The position numbers were made by a program, and so were the translations under genes. Positions 33,815 to 42,806 of a stretch of 64,000 nt of DNA are shown here, piece after piece; position 1 is the stretch's first letter, and each line of letters starts with the position of its first letter. Below the pieces are notes generated by a model. It did not search any database. It worked only from the letters and a program-made list of their open reading frames with translations, and had not been told where the DNA came from. The DNA is from Burkholderiaceae bacterium 16 (GTDB lineage: Bacteria; Pseudomonadota; Gammaproteobacteria; Burkholderiales; Burkholderiaceae): NCBI GenBank assembly GCA_000955785.1, contig JYOD01000011.1, forward strand, positions 22,661 through 86,660. Reading direction: 5' to 3'.

Positions 33815-34792
33815 TCAGCGCACCGCGATACCGGCATCCTCCATGTAGGCCCGGATCACCGCATCGAAATCCGCGTCTCCCTGGAACCCCAGCGCCAGCG
33901 CCCGCTCCGTGTTCCACGCGGCAGGCCAGGTGCCAACGATATTCTCGATGCGCGCCTCGCGCTCCCAGCTCACGCGATCCGCCACGGCATCGCCGGCCAC
34001 GCGCCGCAACGCCGCCACCATCTCCCTTGGCGTCACCGACAGCCCCGGCAGGTTCACGGTCCGGCGCTCGCCGAAACCAAGGCCATCGATCTCCATGCCG
34101 CGCACCAGCGCAGCGATGGCCCCGCGCGGCGACAGCAGCCACAGCGGCGTGTCCGGCGCAACCGGGCAATTGGCCGCCTCTCCAGCCAGCGGCTCGCGAA
34201 TGATCCCGCTGGCGAACGACGATGCGGCGGCATTGGGCTTGCCCGGCCGTACGCTGATGGTCGGCAGCCGCAGCACGCGCCCGTCGACAAAGCCACGCCG
34301 GCCGTAATCCGACAGCAGCAGCTCGCCAATCGCCTTTTGCGCGCCGTATGAGGATTGCGGGTTGAGCGCGGTATCGTCCTGCACCACGGCGGGCAGGGTG
34401 CCGCCATACACGGCGACCGAACTGGTGAACACCACGCGCGGCCGATGGCCCAGCGCGCGGCAGGTTTCCAGCAGCGCACGGGCGGCGTCGAGATTGACGC
34501 GCATGCCCAGCTCAAAATCCGCTTCCGCCTGGCCGCTGACAACGGCTGCCAGGTGGAACACCGCGCCGGTACGGGCATCGACGGCCTGCGCCAGCACCGC
34601 AGGGTCGGACAGGTCGCCTGTGACCACGCGCACGCGTGCGTCGTCCAGCGGGGGCGGGGCCACCACGTCGAGCAGGGTCAGGCCTTCGATGGCGGCCGGC
34701 TTGCCGTCGATGTCCAGGGTGCCGCGCTTGAGCAGCAGGCGGGCCAGTTGCAGGCCGAGAAAGCCGGCGCCGCCGGTGATCAGTACATGCAT
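33815..34792 (-). CDS. denD: D-erythronate dehydrogenase (DenD)
   Basis: This 325-aa extended-SDR/epimerase-fold enzyme oxidises D-erythronate to 3-oxo-tetronate with NAD. The Rossmann motif TGGAGFLG is at residues 6-13 and the catalytic YGAQK at about 150. Gene context with otnI, otnC, otnK and ltnD matches the tetronate pathway described in Ralstonia eutropha H16. The ATG at 34792 starts exactly at the Rossmann strand (MHVLITGG); a longer frame to 34825 adds unconserved residues. It is the last gene of the minus-strand cluster. Confidence 0.9.
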   Translation of the reverse strand: MHVLITGGAGFLGLQLARLLLKRGTLDIDGKPAAIEGLTLLDVVAPPPLDDARVRVVTGDLSDPAVLAQAVDARTGAVFHLAAVVSGQAEADFELGMRVNLDAARALLETCRALGHRPRVVFTSSVAVYGGTLPAVVQDDTALNPQSSYGAQKAIGELLLSDYGRRGFVDGRVLRLPTISVRPGKPNAAASSFASGIIREPLAGEAANCPVAPDTPLWLLSPRGAIAALVRGMEIDGLGFGERRTVNLPGLSVTPREMVAALRRVAGDAVADRVSWEREARIENIVGTWPAAWNTERALALGFQGDADFDAVIRAYMEDAGIAVR

Positions 34793-34833
34793 CTTGATCT
34801 TCCAGTTGATTGGTTCGGGCCGCAAGCGGGCGC

Positions 34834-35616
34834 TTAGCCCTTCAGGTAAGGCTTGAGCCAGCCCAGCCCCGCCGAGGTGCCGGCGCGCGGCCGGTATTCG
34901 CAGCCGATCCAGCCGTCGTAGCCAAGCCCGTCGATCACATCGAACAGGTACGGATAGTTCAGTTCGCCCAGATCCGGCTCGTGCCGCTCGGGCACGCCGG
35001 CGATCTGGATATGCCCGATGCCGGCAAAGTCGCGCTTGAGCTTGACGGTGAGGTCGCCTTCCACGATCTGGCAGTGGTAGCAGTCGAACTGCACCTTCAG
35101 GTTGGCCGCCCCGACTTCCTTGCAGATGGCCTGGCCGTCGTCCTGGCGGTTGAGGAAATAACCGGGCATATCGCGGGCGTTGATGGGCTCGACCAGCACC
35201 GTGATGCCTTGCGCGGCGGCGGCACGGGCGGCGTGCGCCAGGTTCTCCAGGTAGCAGGCACGATGGCGCGCGCGATCGGCGCCGGCGGGCACCAGGCCGG
35301 CCATCACGTGGACCTTGTCGTTGCCGATCACGGCCGCGTATTCCAGCGCGCGGGCGAAGGCATCGCGAAACTCGGCCTCGCGTCCCGGCAGGGCCGCCAT
35401 GCCGCGCTCGCCGGCGTTCCAGTCGCCCGGCGGCGCGTTGAACAGGGCCTGGGTCAGCCCGTTGGCATCGAGGCGAGCCCGGATCTCGGCGGCGGGATGT
35501 TCATAGGGGAAGAGATACTCCACCGCCTTGAAACCGTCCGCCGCCGCGGCGGCGAAGCGGTCCAGGAAGGCGTGCTCGGTGTACATCATCGACAGGTTGG
35601 CGGCAAAGCGCGGCAT
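34834..35616 (-). CDS. otnI: 2-oxo-tetronate isomerase (OtnI), hydroxypyruvate isomerase family
   Basis: This 260-aa TIM-barrel isomerase interconverts 2-oxo- and 3-oxo-tetronate. Segments typical of the hydroxypyruvate isomerase family are [49 protein letters not shown] with a metal-ligand Glu, and [14 protein letters not shown]. Length matches characterised OtnI. It lies between the MFS gene and denD on the same strand, 41 bp upstream of denD. A related hydroxypyruvate isomerase role is less likely given this context. Confidence 0.92.
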   Translation of the reverse strand: MPRFAANLSMMYTEHAFLDRFAAAAADGFKAVEYLFPYEHPAAEIRARLDANGLTQALFNAPPGDWNAGERGMAALPGREAEFRDAFARALEYAAVIGNDKVHVMAGLVPAGADRARHRACYLENLAHAARAAAAQGITVLVEPINARDMPGYFLNRQDDGQAICKEVGAANLKVQFDCYHCQIVEGDLTVKLKRDFAGIGHIQIAGVPERHEPDLGELNYPYLFDVIDGLGYDGWIGCEYRPRAGTSAGLGWLKPYLKG

Positions 35617-35663
35617 GCGGTGCTCCAGGAGAAGGGGTGGTTTCTTGGTTCTTGTTTCTTGGT

Positions 35664-36995
35664 TTAGCGGTTGACCAGCCTGGCCGGCGTGAGCCAGACC
35701 AGCCCGGCGCCAAGCACCAGCATGGCCGACAGCACATACATGCTCGACTGCGTGCTATGGGTGAGGTCGGTCAGGTAGCCCACCATGTACGGTGCCACAA
35801 AGCCCGCCAGGTTGCCCACCGAATTGACCACGGCAATGCCGGAGGCGGCGGCCAGGCCCGACAGGAAGGCGGTGGGCAGCGACCAGAACAGCGGGGCACA
35901 GGTCAGCACGCCGGCGGCGGCCAGGGACAGCGCGGCGATGGCCACCACCGTATTGTGGGTAAACGAGGCGGCAATGGCAAAGCCCATCGCACCCATCAGC
36001 GCCGGCACGATCAGGTGCCAGCGGCGCTCGCGGCGGGCGTCGGCGCTGTGGCCCAGGAAGTTCATCACCACGATGGCGCAGACAAAGGGAATGGCGCTGA
36101 GCAGGCCGATATTGAGATTGCCTTTCACGCCGCTGGTCTTGACCAGGGTGGGCATCCAGAAGGTCAGCGCGTATTGTCCGGTGACGAAGCAGAAGTAGAT
36201 CAGGCACATCCACCACACGCGGCGATCCGAGAACACCGCGCGCAGCGAGTGGCCGGTGCCCGAGGCATTGGCCTGGCGCGAGTCTTCCTCGATATTGCGC
36301 TTGAGCACGCGCTTCTCGTCGGCATTCAGCCAGGGTGCCTGGTCGATGCCGTTCTTGAGCACGAACACCGTGATCACGCCGATCAGCAGCGCGGGCAAGG
36401 CTTCGAGCAGGAACATCCATTGCCAGCCGCGCATGCCGCCGTAGTCATGGAAGGCGTCCATGATGAAGCCCGACAAGGGGTTGCCGAACATGCCGGCGAC
36501 CGGGATGCCCGACATGAACAGCGCGATCATCTTGGCGCGCCGGTTGGCGGGGTACCAGTAGGTCAGGTAGAGGATCACGCCGGGATAGAACCCCGCTTCG
36601 GCCAGGCCGAGCAGGAAGCGCATGATGTAGAAGGTGGCCGGCGTTTTCACGAACACGAACAGCGCCGAGATGATGCCCCACGTGATCATGATCCGCGCAA
36701 TCCAGATGCGCGCGCCCAGCTTGTGCATCAGCAGGTTGCTGGGCACCTCGAACAGGAAGTAGCCGATGAAAAACAGTCCGGCGCCGAGGCCGAAGACGGT
36801 CTCGGAGAAGGCCAGGTCCTGCGCCATCTGCAGCTTGGCGAAGCCCACGTTGACGCGGTCCAGGTAGGCGATCACGTAGCACAGCATCAGGAAGGGCATG
36901 ATGCGCCAGAACACCTTGCTGTAGGCGCGCTTTTCGATGTCCCGGTCGATGTCTTGGCCGGCGCCGGTCAGCGCGGCCTGGGTGGAAGTATTCAT
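35664..36995 (-). CDS. MFS transporter, anion:cation symporter family (putative tetronate uptake)
   Basis: This 443-aa protein has 12 predicted membrane helices. The ACS-family segments are [18 protein letters not shown] (helix 1), [20 protein letters not shown] and [20 protein letters not shown]. It resembles tartrate/glucarate/phthalate symporters. The ATG at 36995 has a GGAGAC ribosome site. It sits between otnC and otnI, so import of L-threonate and/or D-erythronate is a reasonable inference. A start upstream of 36995 is not supported. Confidence 0.88.
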   Translation of the reverse strand: MNTSTQAALTGAGQDIDRDIEKRAYSKVFWRIMPFLMLCYVIAYLDRVNVGFAKLQMAQDLAFSETVFGLGAGLFFIGYFLFEVPSNLLMHKLGARIWIARIMITWGIISALFVFVKTPATFYIMRFLLGLAEAGFYPGVILYLTYWYPANRRAKMIALFMSGIPVAGMFGNPLSGFIMDAFHDYGGMRGWQWMFLLEALPALLIGVITVFVLKNGIDQAPWLNADEKRVLKRNIEEDSRQANASGTGHSLRAVFSDRRVWWMCLIYFCFVTGQYALTFWMPTLVKTSGVKGNLNIGLLSAIPFVCAIVVMNFLGHSADARRERRWHLIVPALMGAMGFAIAASFTHNTVVAIAALSLAAAGVLTCAPLFWSLPTAFLSGLAAASGIAVVNSVGNLAGFVAPYMVGYLTDLTHSTQSSMYVLSAMLVLGAGLVWLTPARLVNR

Positions 36996-37152
36996 GGTTG
37001 TCTCCGTTGTTTCGGCTTGATGCCGGCCTGGATCCGGTCCGGATCGGCAAGCCGAGGGCGAACGCTGCCCTTGCCGCGGCCCGAGGGGGAATCGGGGCGT
37101 GCGGCCGGGCCGTTCTGTTTTGCTTATGGTTGTGGTTGTGGTTGTGCTCTGC

Positions 37153-37791
37153 TTACCAGCGCGCCTTGAAGGTATCGCGCAGTTCGGCCAGGGCATGCTC
37201 GTCGAGCGGGTCGGGCTTATCCTTCAACATCAGCCAGAGCCTGGCGGTTTCTTCGAGTTCCTCGAGCGCGAACGCCGCGCGCGAGACGGTGGTCTCCCAC
37301 ATCACCGGGCCAAGGCGCGCGAGCAGCACGCCGCGTACTTCGGCGGCAAGCCGGGCGACGCGCGCCGCCACCGCCGGGTCGCCCGGCCGGTGGTAGGGAA
37401 TCAGCGGGATATGCCCCACCTTCATCACGTAGTAGGGCGTGATCGGCGGCAGCACATCGTCCGGTTGCCAGGCGCCCGCCAGGCTCAGCGCCACCAGGTG
37501 GGTGGAGTGCGTGTGCACCACGCCGTGCGCCTGCGGGTTGTTGTCGTAGATGGCGCGGTGCAGGGTGAGCGTCTTGGACGGTTTGTCGCCCGCCACCCAG
37601 TTGCCGCCGCTGTCCACCTTGGCAATGGCGGCGGGGTCCAGCATGCCGAGGCAGGCGTCGGTCGGCGTGATCAGCCAGCCGTCGTCCATGCGTGCGCTGA
37701 TATTGCCGGCGCTGCCGACGGTGTAGCCGCGCTGGTAGAGACTGGCGCCGATGCGGCAGATCTCTTCGCGCAGGCTGGCTTCGGTGCTCAT
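37153..37791 (-). CDS. otnC: 3-oxo-tetronate 4-phosphate decarboxylase (OtnC)
   Basis: This 212-aa class II aldolase-fold enzyme decarboxylates 3-oxo-tetronate 4-phosphate to dihydroxyacetone phosphate. Residues fitting the fold are GSAGNISARM (about 28), LHRAIYDNN, VVHTHSTHLVALS with zinc-ligand histidines (about 92-94), and GHIPLIPYHRPG with another His. The start overlaps the otnK stop (ATGA), so the two are translationally coupled. Length and coupling agree with the otn operon. Confidence 0.92.
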   Translation of the reverse strand: MSTEASLREEICRIGASLYQRGYTVGSAGNISARMDDGWLITPTDACLGMLDPAAIAKVDSGGNWVAGDKPSKTLTLHRAIYDNNPQAHGVVHTHSTHLVALSLAGAWQPDDVLPPITPYYVMKVGHIPLIPYHRPGDPAVAARVARLAAEVRGVLLARLGPVMWETTVSRAAFALEELEETARLWLMLKDKPDPLDEHALAELRDTFKARW

Positions 37792-39092
37792 GCTTCACCT
37801 CCGAGCTGGCGCAGCGCTTCGTCGAAGAAGTCGACGCCGCCGAAATTGCCGGATTTGAGCGCCAGCGCCAGCGGTTGGGCCTCCAGCGTGACGGTGGCGG
37901 GCACGCCCGGTGCAATCTGCGTGCCGATGCGCAGCGCTTGCACGCCCAGCGCCTGCACCACCGCGCCGGAGGTTTCGCCGCCTGCCACCACAAAGCGGCG
38001 CGTGCCGCGGGCCTTCAGGGCGGCGGCGATGGCGGCCAGCGCCTGCTCTACCAAATGGCCGGCACGTTCCACGCCGAGCGCGGCCTGCGCGGCCTTGACC
38101 GCTTCGGGCGTGGTGGTCGCGTAGACCAGCACCGGCTCCGCATGCGAGGCGATCAGCCCGAGTGCCTGCTCCACCAGCGGCGCGCCTTCTGCCAGCGCTA
38201 GCGGGTCGATGCGTAGCGCCGGGCGTTGTTGCTCCAGCCACCGGGCCACCTGGGCATTGGTTGCCCTGGACGCGCTGCCGGCCAGCACCACGGCAGGGCC
38301 GGCAACCGGGGCGACGCGATCGGCGTCCGCGCGCGCCGGCAGCAGGCCGGCGCGCCGGAAATTGGCAGGCAGGCCGAGCGCCAGGCCGGAGCCGCCGGTG
38401 AGCAGCGGCAGTTCGGCGCAGGCTTCGCCAAGCGTATGCAGGTCGGCATCGCTGACGGCGTCGGCGATGGCAAGGCGCACGCCGTCGCCGCGCAACGCTG
38501 CAATGGCTTGCCAGGCGGCCGCGCTGCCGCGCGCAACGGCGTCATAGCGCAGCAGGCCAACCTGGCCCTGGCTTTGCCGCTGCAGCACGCGCACCAGGTT
38601 GGCGTCATGCATCGGCGTGAGCGGGTGGTGCTCCATGCCCGACTCGTTGAGCAGCACATCGCCTACGAACAGGTGGCCGCGGAAGATGGTGCGGCCGTTC
38701 TCGGGAAACGCCGGGCAGGCGATGGTGAAGTCGCTGCCCAGCGCCGCCAGCAGCGCCTCGGCCACCGGGCCGATATTGCCTGCGGCCGTGGAGTCGAAGG
38801 TGGAGCAGTACTTGAAGAAGAACTGGCGGCAGCCCTGTGCCTGCAGCCAGCGCAATGCATCCAGCGACTGCGCGATCGCTTCGTCCGCCGGGATGGTGCG
38901 CGACTTCAGCGCTACCACCAGCGCATCGGCATGCTCCACGCCGGGCAGCGCTTTACCGCCGGCCGGTACGCCGATGGTCTGCACCGTGCGCATGCCGTTG
39001 CGCACCAGCGTATTGGCCAGGTCGGTGGCGCCGGTGAAATCGTCGGCGATACAGCCGAGCAGGGCGCGCGGGGATTCGTTCTGTGCGGTCAT
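37788..39092 (-). CDS. otnK: 3-oxo-tetronate kinase (OtnK), DUF1537 family
   Basis: This 434-aa kinase of the four-carbon acid sugar kinase (DUF1537) family phosphorylates 3-oxo-tetronate at C4. Features are the N-terminal LGCIADDFTGATDLANTLVRNGM (residues 12-34), QFFFKYCSTFDSTAAGNIGP (about 95), the central GGSGLALGLP, and the C-terminal nucleotide-binding FVVAGGETSGAVVQALG. The stop overlaps the otnC start. It lies 10 bp downstream of ltnD on the minus strand. Confidence 0.93.
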   Translation of the reverse strand: MTAQNESPRALLGCIADDFTGATDLANTLVRNGMRTVQTIGVPAGGKALPGVEHADALVVALKSRTIPADEAIAQSLDALRWLQAQGCRQFFFKYCSTFDSTAAGNIGPVAEALLAALGSDFTIACPAFPENGRTIFRGHLFVGDVLLNESGMEHHPLTPMHDANLVRVLQRQSQGQVGLLRYDAVARGSAAAWQAIAALRGDGVRLAIADAVSDADLHTLGEACAELPLLTGGSGLALGLPANFRRAGLLPARADADRVAPVAGPAVVLAGSASRATNAQVARWLEQQRPALRIDPLALAEGAPLVEQALGLIASHAEPVLVYATTTPEAVKAAQAALGVERAGHLVEQALAAIAAALKARGTRRFVVAGGETSGAVVQALGVQALRIGTQIAPGVPATVTLEAQPLALALKSGNFGGVDFFDEALRQLGGEA

Positions 39093-39102
39093 GCTGGCTT
39101 CC

Positions 39103-39999
39103 TCAGTCGGCCTTCTTCGCCGGCAGGTCGATGCCGGGGAACACCTTGATCACGGCGGAATCGTCTTCGCCGCCGTGCCCGGCGCTGGCCGCCATCATGA
39201 ACATCTGGTGCGCCGCGGCCGACAGGGGCAGCGGGAATTTGCTGGCGCGCGCGGTATCGAGCACCAGGCCGAGATCCTTGACGAAGATGTCTACCGCCGA
39301 CAGCGGCGTGTAGTCGCCCGCCAGGATGTGGGGCACGCGGTTCTCGAACATCCAGGAGTTGCCCGCGCTGTTGGTGATGACCTCGTACAGGGCCTCGGCA
39401 TCCACGCCCTCGCGCAGGCCCAGCGCCATCGCTTCGGCTGCCGCGGCGATATGCACGCCGGCCAGCAACTGGTTGATGATCTTGACTTTGGAGCCCGCGC
39501 CATGCGCGTCGCCCAGGCGGTAGACCTTGCCAGCCATCGCGGCCAGCACGTCCTCGGCGAGCGCGTAGGCTTCGGCCGGCCCGGAAGTCATCATGGTCAT
39601 TTCGCCGCTGGCGGCGCGGGCGGCACCGCCGGAGACCGGCGCGTCCAGCAGCAGGATGCCGCGCTCGCCCAGGCGCTTGCCCAGCGCCTGGGCAAAGCTC
39701 GGCGGCACGGTGGCGCTGGCGATCACCAGCGTGCCGGGGCGCAGGCCGCTTGCCGCGCCTTGCTCGCCAAACAGCACGGCCTCGGTTTGCGCGGCGTTGA
39801 CCACCAGCGTCACCACCACATCGCATTGCCCGCCCAGTTCGGCCGGGCTGGCGCAAGGGATGCCGCCGGCGTCGGCAAAGCGCTGCAGCACTTCGGGCCG
39901 CAGGTCGCACGCGTGTACCTTGAATCCGGCGCGCAGCAGGCTGTGCGCTACGCCGTTGCCCATCGCGCCGAGGCCGATGACGCCAATTGATTTGCTCAT
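39103..39999 (-). CDS. ltnD: L-threonate dehydrogenase (LtnD), beta-hydroxyacid dehydrogenase family
   Basis: This 298-aa NAD-dependent enzyme oxidises L-threonate to 2-oxo-tetronate. The cofactor motif GVIGLGAMGNGVA is at residues 6-18, the substrate loop DAPVSGGAARAASG at about 120, and the catalytic Lys in GSKVKIINQLLAG at about 171. It is the first structural gene of the cluster, 26 bp downstream of the GntR regulator. Context makes LtnD the preferred member of the 3-hydroxyisobutyrate dehydrogenase superfamily. Confidence 0.92.
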   Translation of the reverse strand: MSKSIGVIGLGAMGNGVAHSLLRAGFKVHACDLRPEVLQRFADAGGIPCASPAELGGQCDVVVTLVVNAAQTEAVLFGEQGAASGLRPGTLVIASATVPPSFAQALGKRLGERGILLLDAPVSGGAARAASGEMTMMTSGPAEAYALAEDVLAAMAGKVYRLGDAHGAGSKVKIINQLLAGVHIAAAAEAMALGLREGVDAEALYEVITNSAGNSWMFENRVPHILAGDYTPLSAVDIFVKDLGLVLDTARASKFPLPLSAAAHQMFMMAASAGHGGEDDSAVIKVFPGIDLPAKKAD

Positions 40000-40025
40000 G
40001 AAGACTCCTGCCGGGAGGGCGGTGA

Positions 40026-40778
40026 TCAGTGGGACGGGCCGCGCGCTGGCGCGTCGGCAAGGTCGGCTGCGGTGCCGGGCTGTCCACCCAGGGACAGGCG
40101 CCGCGCCGCGTTGTACATATGGGTCTGGGCCGCGTTGCGCGCGGCCAGCGCGTCGCCGGCACGGATGGCGGCAGCGATGGCCTGGTGTTCCTCGCGCACC
40201 TGGCGCGAGAAGTCCGAGCGGCGCGCCTCGTTGGTACGGGTCACGCGGGTTGCGGTTTCCAGGTACTGGCTCAGGAAAGCCAGCGTCTTGAGGAAGAAAG
40301 GATTGCCGGTAGCCTCGGCGATGGTCCGGTGAAAGGCCACGTCGGCGGCCACGCCGTCGCCGCCGGCGGCTTCCTCGGCGTCGATGCGGGCCAGTGCGGC
40401 ATCGATGGCCATCATGCTGGCGTCCGTGCGGTCGCGCGCCGCCTGTGCCGCTACCTCAGCCTCGATGGCGCGGCGCAGTTCGACGATGTGCAGCACGGAT
40501 TCGAGCGTGGCCACATCGGTGTAATCGATCCGCAGCGGCCGGATGCCAGCCTGCTCGGTGACGAAGACGCCGCTGCCCTGGCGCGACTCCACCACGCCTT
40601 CGTGACGCAGCCGGGCGATGGCTTCGCGGATGACTGTGCGGCTCACGCCGAATTCTTCGGAAAGCACCGCCTCGGTGGGGAGCTTCGCGCCGCGCGCAAA
40701 GGCACCGCCTTCGATCTTCTCCAGCAGTTGTTCAGCAACAGTATCTGTCAGGGCTCGGGCCGGGACTTTCTGGAACAC
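40026..40778 (-). CDS. FadR-subfamily GntR transcriptional regulator (FCD domain)
   Basis: This 250-aa regulator has an N-terminal winged helix-turn-helix (KLPTEAVLSEEFGVSRTVIREAIARL, given here as a region at residues 32-57) and a helical FCD effector domain after residue about 85, with metal-ligand candidates in DVAFHRTIAEATGN and EEHQAIAAAIRAGD. It is the first gene of the minus-strand cluster and ends 26 bp before ltnD, so it very likely regulates the tetronate genes and perhaps itself. A short AT-rich stretch with ATAC repeats (about 40795-40818) precedes it and may hold the operator. Confidence 0.87.
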   Translation of the reverse strand: MFQKVPARALTDTVAEQLLEKIEGGAFARGAKLPTEAVLSEEFGVSRTVIREAIARLRHEGVVESRQGSGVFVTEQAGIRPLRIDYTDVATLESVLHIVELRRAIEAEVAAQAARDRTDASMMAIDAALARIDAEEAAGGDGVAADVAFHRTIAEATGNPFFLKTLAFLSQYLETATRVTRTNEARRSDFSRQVREEHQAIAAAIRAGDALAARNAAQTHMYNAARRLSLGGQPGTAADLADAPARGPSH

Positions 40779-40953
40779 GGGGCGCTCATGTGATTAGGTA
40801 ATACGGTCATCATACAAATTTGCAGGGATGCGTGCAGATCGGGACTTACCCCTACCCGTCCGCCTTGCTGCAGTGCGGCAACCGGCGGCGTGCCGGCAGC
40901 GGAGTATCATGGCGGCCCGCCCGTATCCTTGCCTTTTCCGCATCCGAGCCATC

Positions 40954-41379
40954 ATGACGATCACCATCCGCCTCGCCCCCTGGTCCGAAGTCCGCGAAAC
41001 CGCGCGCTCCATCCGCTACGCCGTTTTCGTCGAAGAGCAGGGCGTGCCGGTGGAACTGGAATGGGACGAATGGGATGAGCCGAGCTGGCATGCGCTGGCG
41101 CTGGCCGAAGATGGCAGCGCGCTGGCCACGGGCCGCCTGCTGCCGGATGGCCATATCGGCCGCATGGCGGTGCTCAAGGCGGCGCGCGACAGCGGTGTCG
41201 GCGCCATGGTGCTGGACGCATTGATGGCCAAGGCCGCCGACCTTGGCTATCCCGAACTGGTGCTCAATGCCCAAAGCTACGCGGCGCCGTTCTATGCGCG
41301 CGTGGGCTTCGAGCAAGTTGGCGAGGAATTCGAGGAAGCCGGCATCCCTCACGTGGAAATGCGCAAGCGGCTGGGTTAA
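40954..41379 (+). CDS. GNAT family N-acetyltransferase (ElaA-like)
   Basis: This 141-aa acetyltransferase has N-terminal RYAVFVEEQGVPVELEWDE, the acetyl-CoA-binding motif A around GRMAVLKAARDSGVGAMVL (about 70) and the C-terminal VLNAQSYAAPFYARVGFEQVG, which is characteristic of ElaA/GNAT proteins. The target is unknown. The start at 40954 suits motif spacing; the frame extends upstream without similarity. Its stop overlaps the convergent MFS stop by 4 bp. Confidence 0.86.
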   Translation: MTITIRLAPWSEVRETARSIRYAVFVEEQGVPVELEWDEWDEPSWHALALAEDGSALATGRLLPDGHIGRMAVLKAARDSGVGAMVLDALMAKAADLGYPELVLNAQSYAAPFYARVGFEQVGEEFEEAGIPHVEMRKRLG

Positions 41380-42689
41380 GCGTCGCCAACTCCGGCCGGC
41401 CGGGGGAATAGCGGCCGCGCCAATAGCGCGCAAACGCCGGCCGCCAGCCACACCGTGGGCCAGCCAAACCCGGCGGCCATGGCCGGGATCGCCAGCGGCA
41501 CCAGGAAGAAGCCGGAAAAAGCGAAGGTGTTGCCCAGCCCGAGTGCCGTGCCGGCACGGCTCGCACCCGCGATCGTGGCCAGCTCGGTATAGGCGACGCC
41601 ATGCCAGGCGGACGTGCAAATGCCGCCCAGCACAAGGCAGGTCACCAGCATGGGCGTGAGCACGGCGTGCCCGACCGGAGCGGCAGCGCAGAGCCAGGCC
41701 AGCCCGCCGACTACCCCGAAGAGCAGCAACGTCAACATGCTGCAGGCGCGCATGTAAGCGCGCCGGTTGCCGTGGCGGTCGGTCCAGCGGCCGCTCCATA
41801 CCCGCATCACGGCAGCGCCCGCCTGGACCGCGGCCACGGACAGGCCCGCGGCGGCAATGCCGATCTGGCTGAAATCGTGCAGGAAGACCGTGGCGAAGCT
41901 CAGCACGGCCACCTGCGGCACGCACATCAGGCCTATGCCGCTCACCAGCCGCCAGACCAGCGCGTTGCGCAACAATCCGGGCCCGGCTTGCCGCGGCGGC
42001 GGCATGCCGCTGGCCGGCAAGGCGGCTCGTTCTCCGGCAGCTGGCGGTTCATGCATCCAGCGCAAGGCAAAGATCACGGTGATCCCGCAGAGCGCGGCCA
42101 GTGTCCCGTACACCGCTACAAAGCCAGACGCCTGCGCCAGCATCGGCAAGGCCAGCGCCCCGATCCCGCCGCCGGCCGGCACCGCGGTCTGGCGGATGCT
42201 CATGGCTAGGCCCCGTTCGCCTTCACGGAACCACGCCATCACGGCGCGGCCGCTGGAGCCGTTGACGCTGCCGCCCAGCAGGCCCAGCACCAGCAAGCCG
42301 AGCGCCAGCAGGGCATGGCCTGGAACGTGCCCAGGCAGCGGCGCCATGAACACGGCCATCAGCACCAGCCACAGCGTTGTGGCGAGCAGCCCGGTCAACA
42401 GCACCCGGCGGTCGCCCCAGCGGTCGGTCAGCAAGCCCCACGGCACTTCGCTCGTCGCGATACCGAGCCCCATCATGCCAATGCAGAAGCCCAGCGCGGC
42501 GTTGTCGAGCCGGTAGCCGGCGCGCATCAGCACCGCCGTGGTGGGAATGCCCGAGAACGCCGCGGCGAAGCTCGCATTGGCGGCCACGCCGATGGCCAGC
42601 ACTTTCCAGCGGTGGCCGGGGCCGTGGCGTGGGGCGAGCGCTGCGCCGGAAACAACGGGGAACGAAAGCGGGGAGCGGGTGCGGGACAC
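41376..42689 (-). CDS. MFS transporter (CynX/YfcJ-like)
   Basis: This 437-aa major facilitator protein has 12 predicted helices. The loop-2 signature is GLLTDRWGDRRVLLTG (about residue 85) and the second-half counterpart VWSGRWTDRHGNRRAYM (about 300). The substrate is unknown. It is divergent from a LysR gene 117 bp away and is probably controlled by it. The 3' ends of this gene and the GNAT gene overlap by 4 bp. Confidence 0.87.
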   Translation of the reverse strand: MSRTRSPLSFPVVSGAALAPRHGPGHRWKVLAIGVAANASFAAAFSGIPTTAVLMRAGYRLDNAALGFCIGMMGLGIATSEVPWGLLTDRWGDRRVLLTGLLATTLWLVLMAVFMAPLPGHVPGHALLALGLLVLGLLGGSVNGSSGRAVMAWFREGERGLAMSIRQTAVPAGGGIGALALPMLAQASGFVAVYGTLAALCGITVIFALRWMHEPPAAGERAALPASGMPPPRQAGPGLLRNALVWRLVSGIGLMCVPQVAVLSFATVFLHDFSQIGIAAAGLSVAAVQAGAAVMRVWSGRWTDRHGNRRAYMRACSMLTLLLFGVVGGLAWLCAAAPVGHAVLTPMLVTCLVLGGICTSAWHGVAYTELATIAGASRAGTALGLGNTFAFSGFFLVPLAIPAMAAGFGWPTVWLAAGVCALLARPLFPRPAGVGDA

Positions 42690-42753
42690 GGCATCATCCT
42701 TGTAAGCGGCACGGGTGGCCTTGACGCCCCGATTCTGTCAGTCGAGAATGATC

Positions 42754-42764
42754 CTGAATATCAG
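42754..42764. promoter_or_regulatory. Dyad CTGA-ATA-TCAG between divergent MFS and LysR genes
   Basis: A short inverted repeat in an AT-rich 117-bp divergent region fits the usual LysR arrangement in which the regulator binds between itself and its target. No exact spacing consensus is available. Confidence 0.35.
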
Positions 42765-42806
42765 ATAATTTCGCACTAAATATCCCAAATAACAGGATGA
42801 TTTGCG

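Noticed and set aside
35637..37169. Plus-strand open frame of about 510 codons opposite the MFS transporter
   Set aside because: Very Gly/His/Gln-rich; the minus-strand frame has 12 helices and family signatures.
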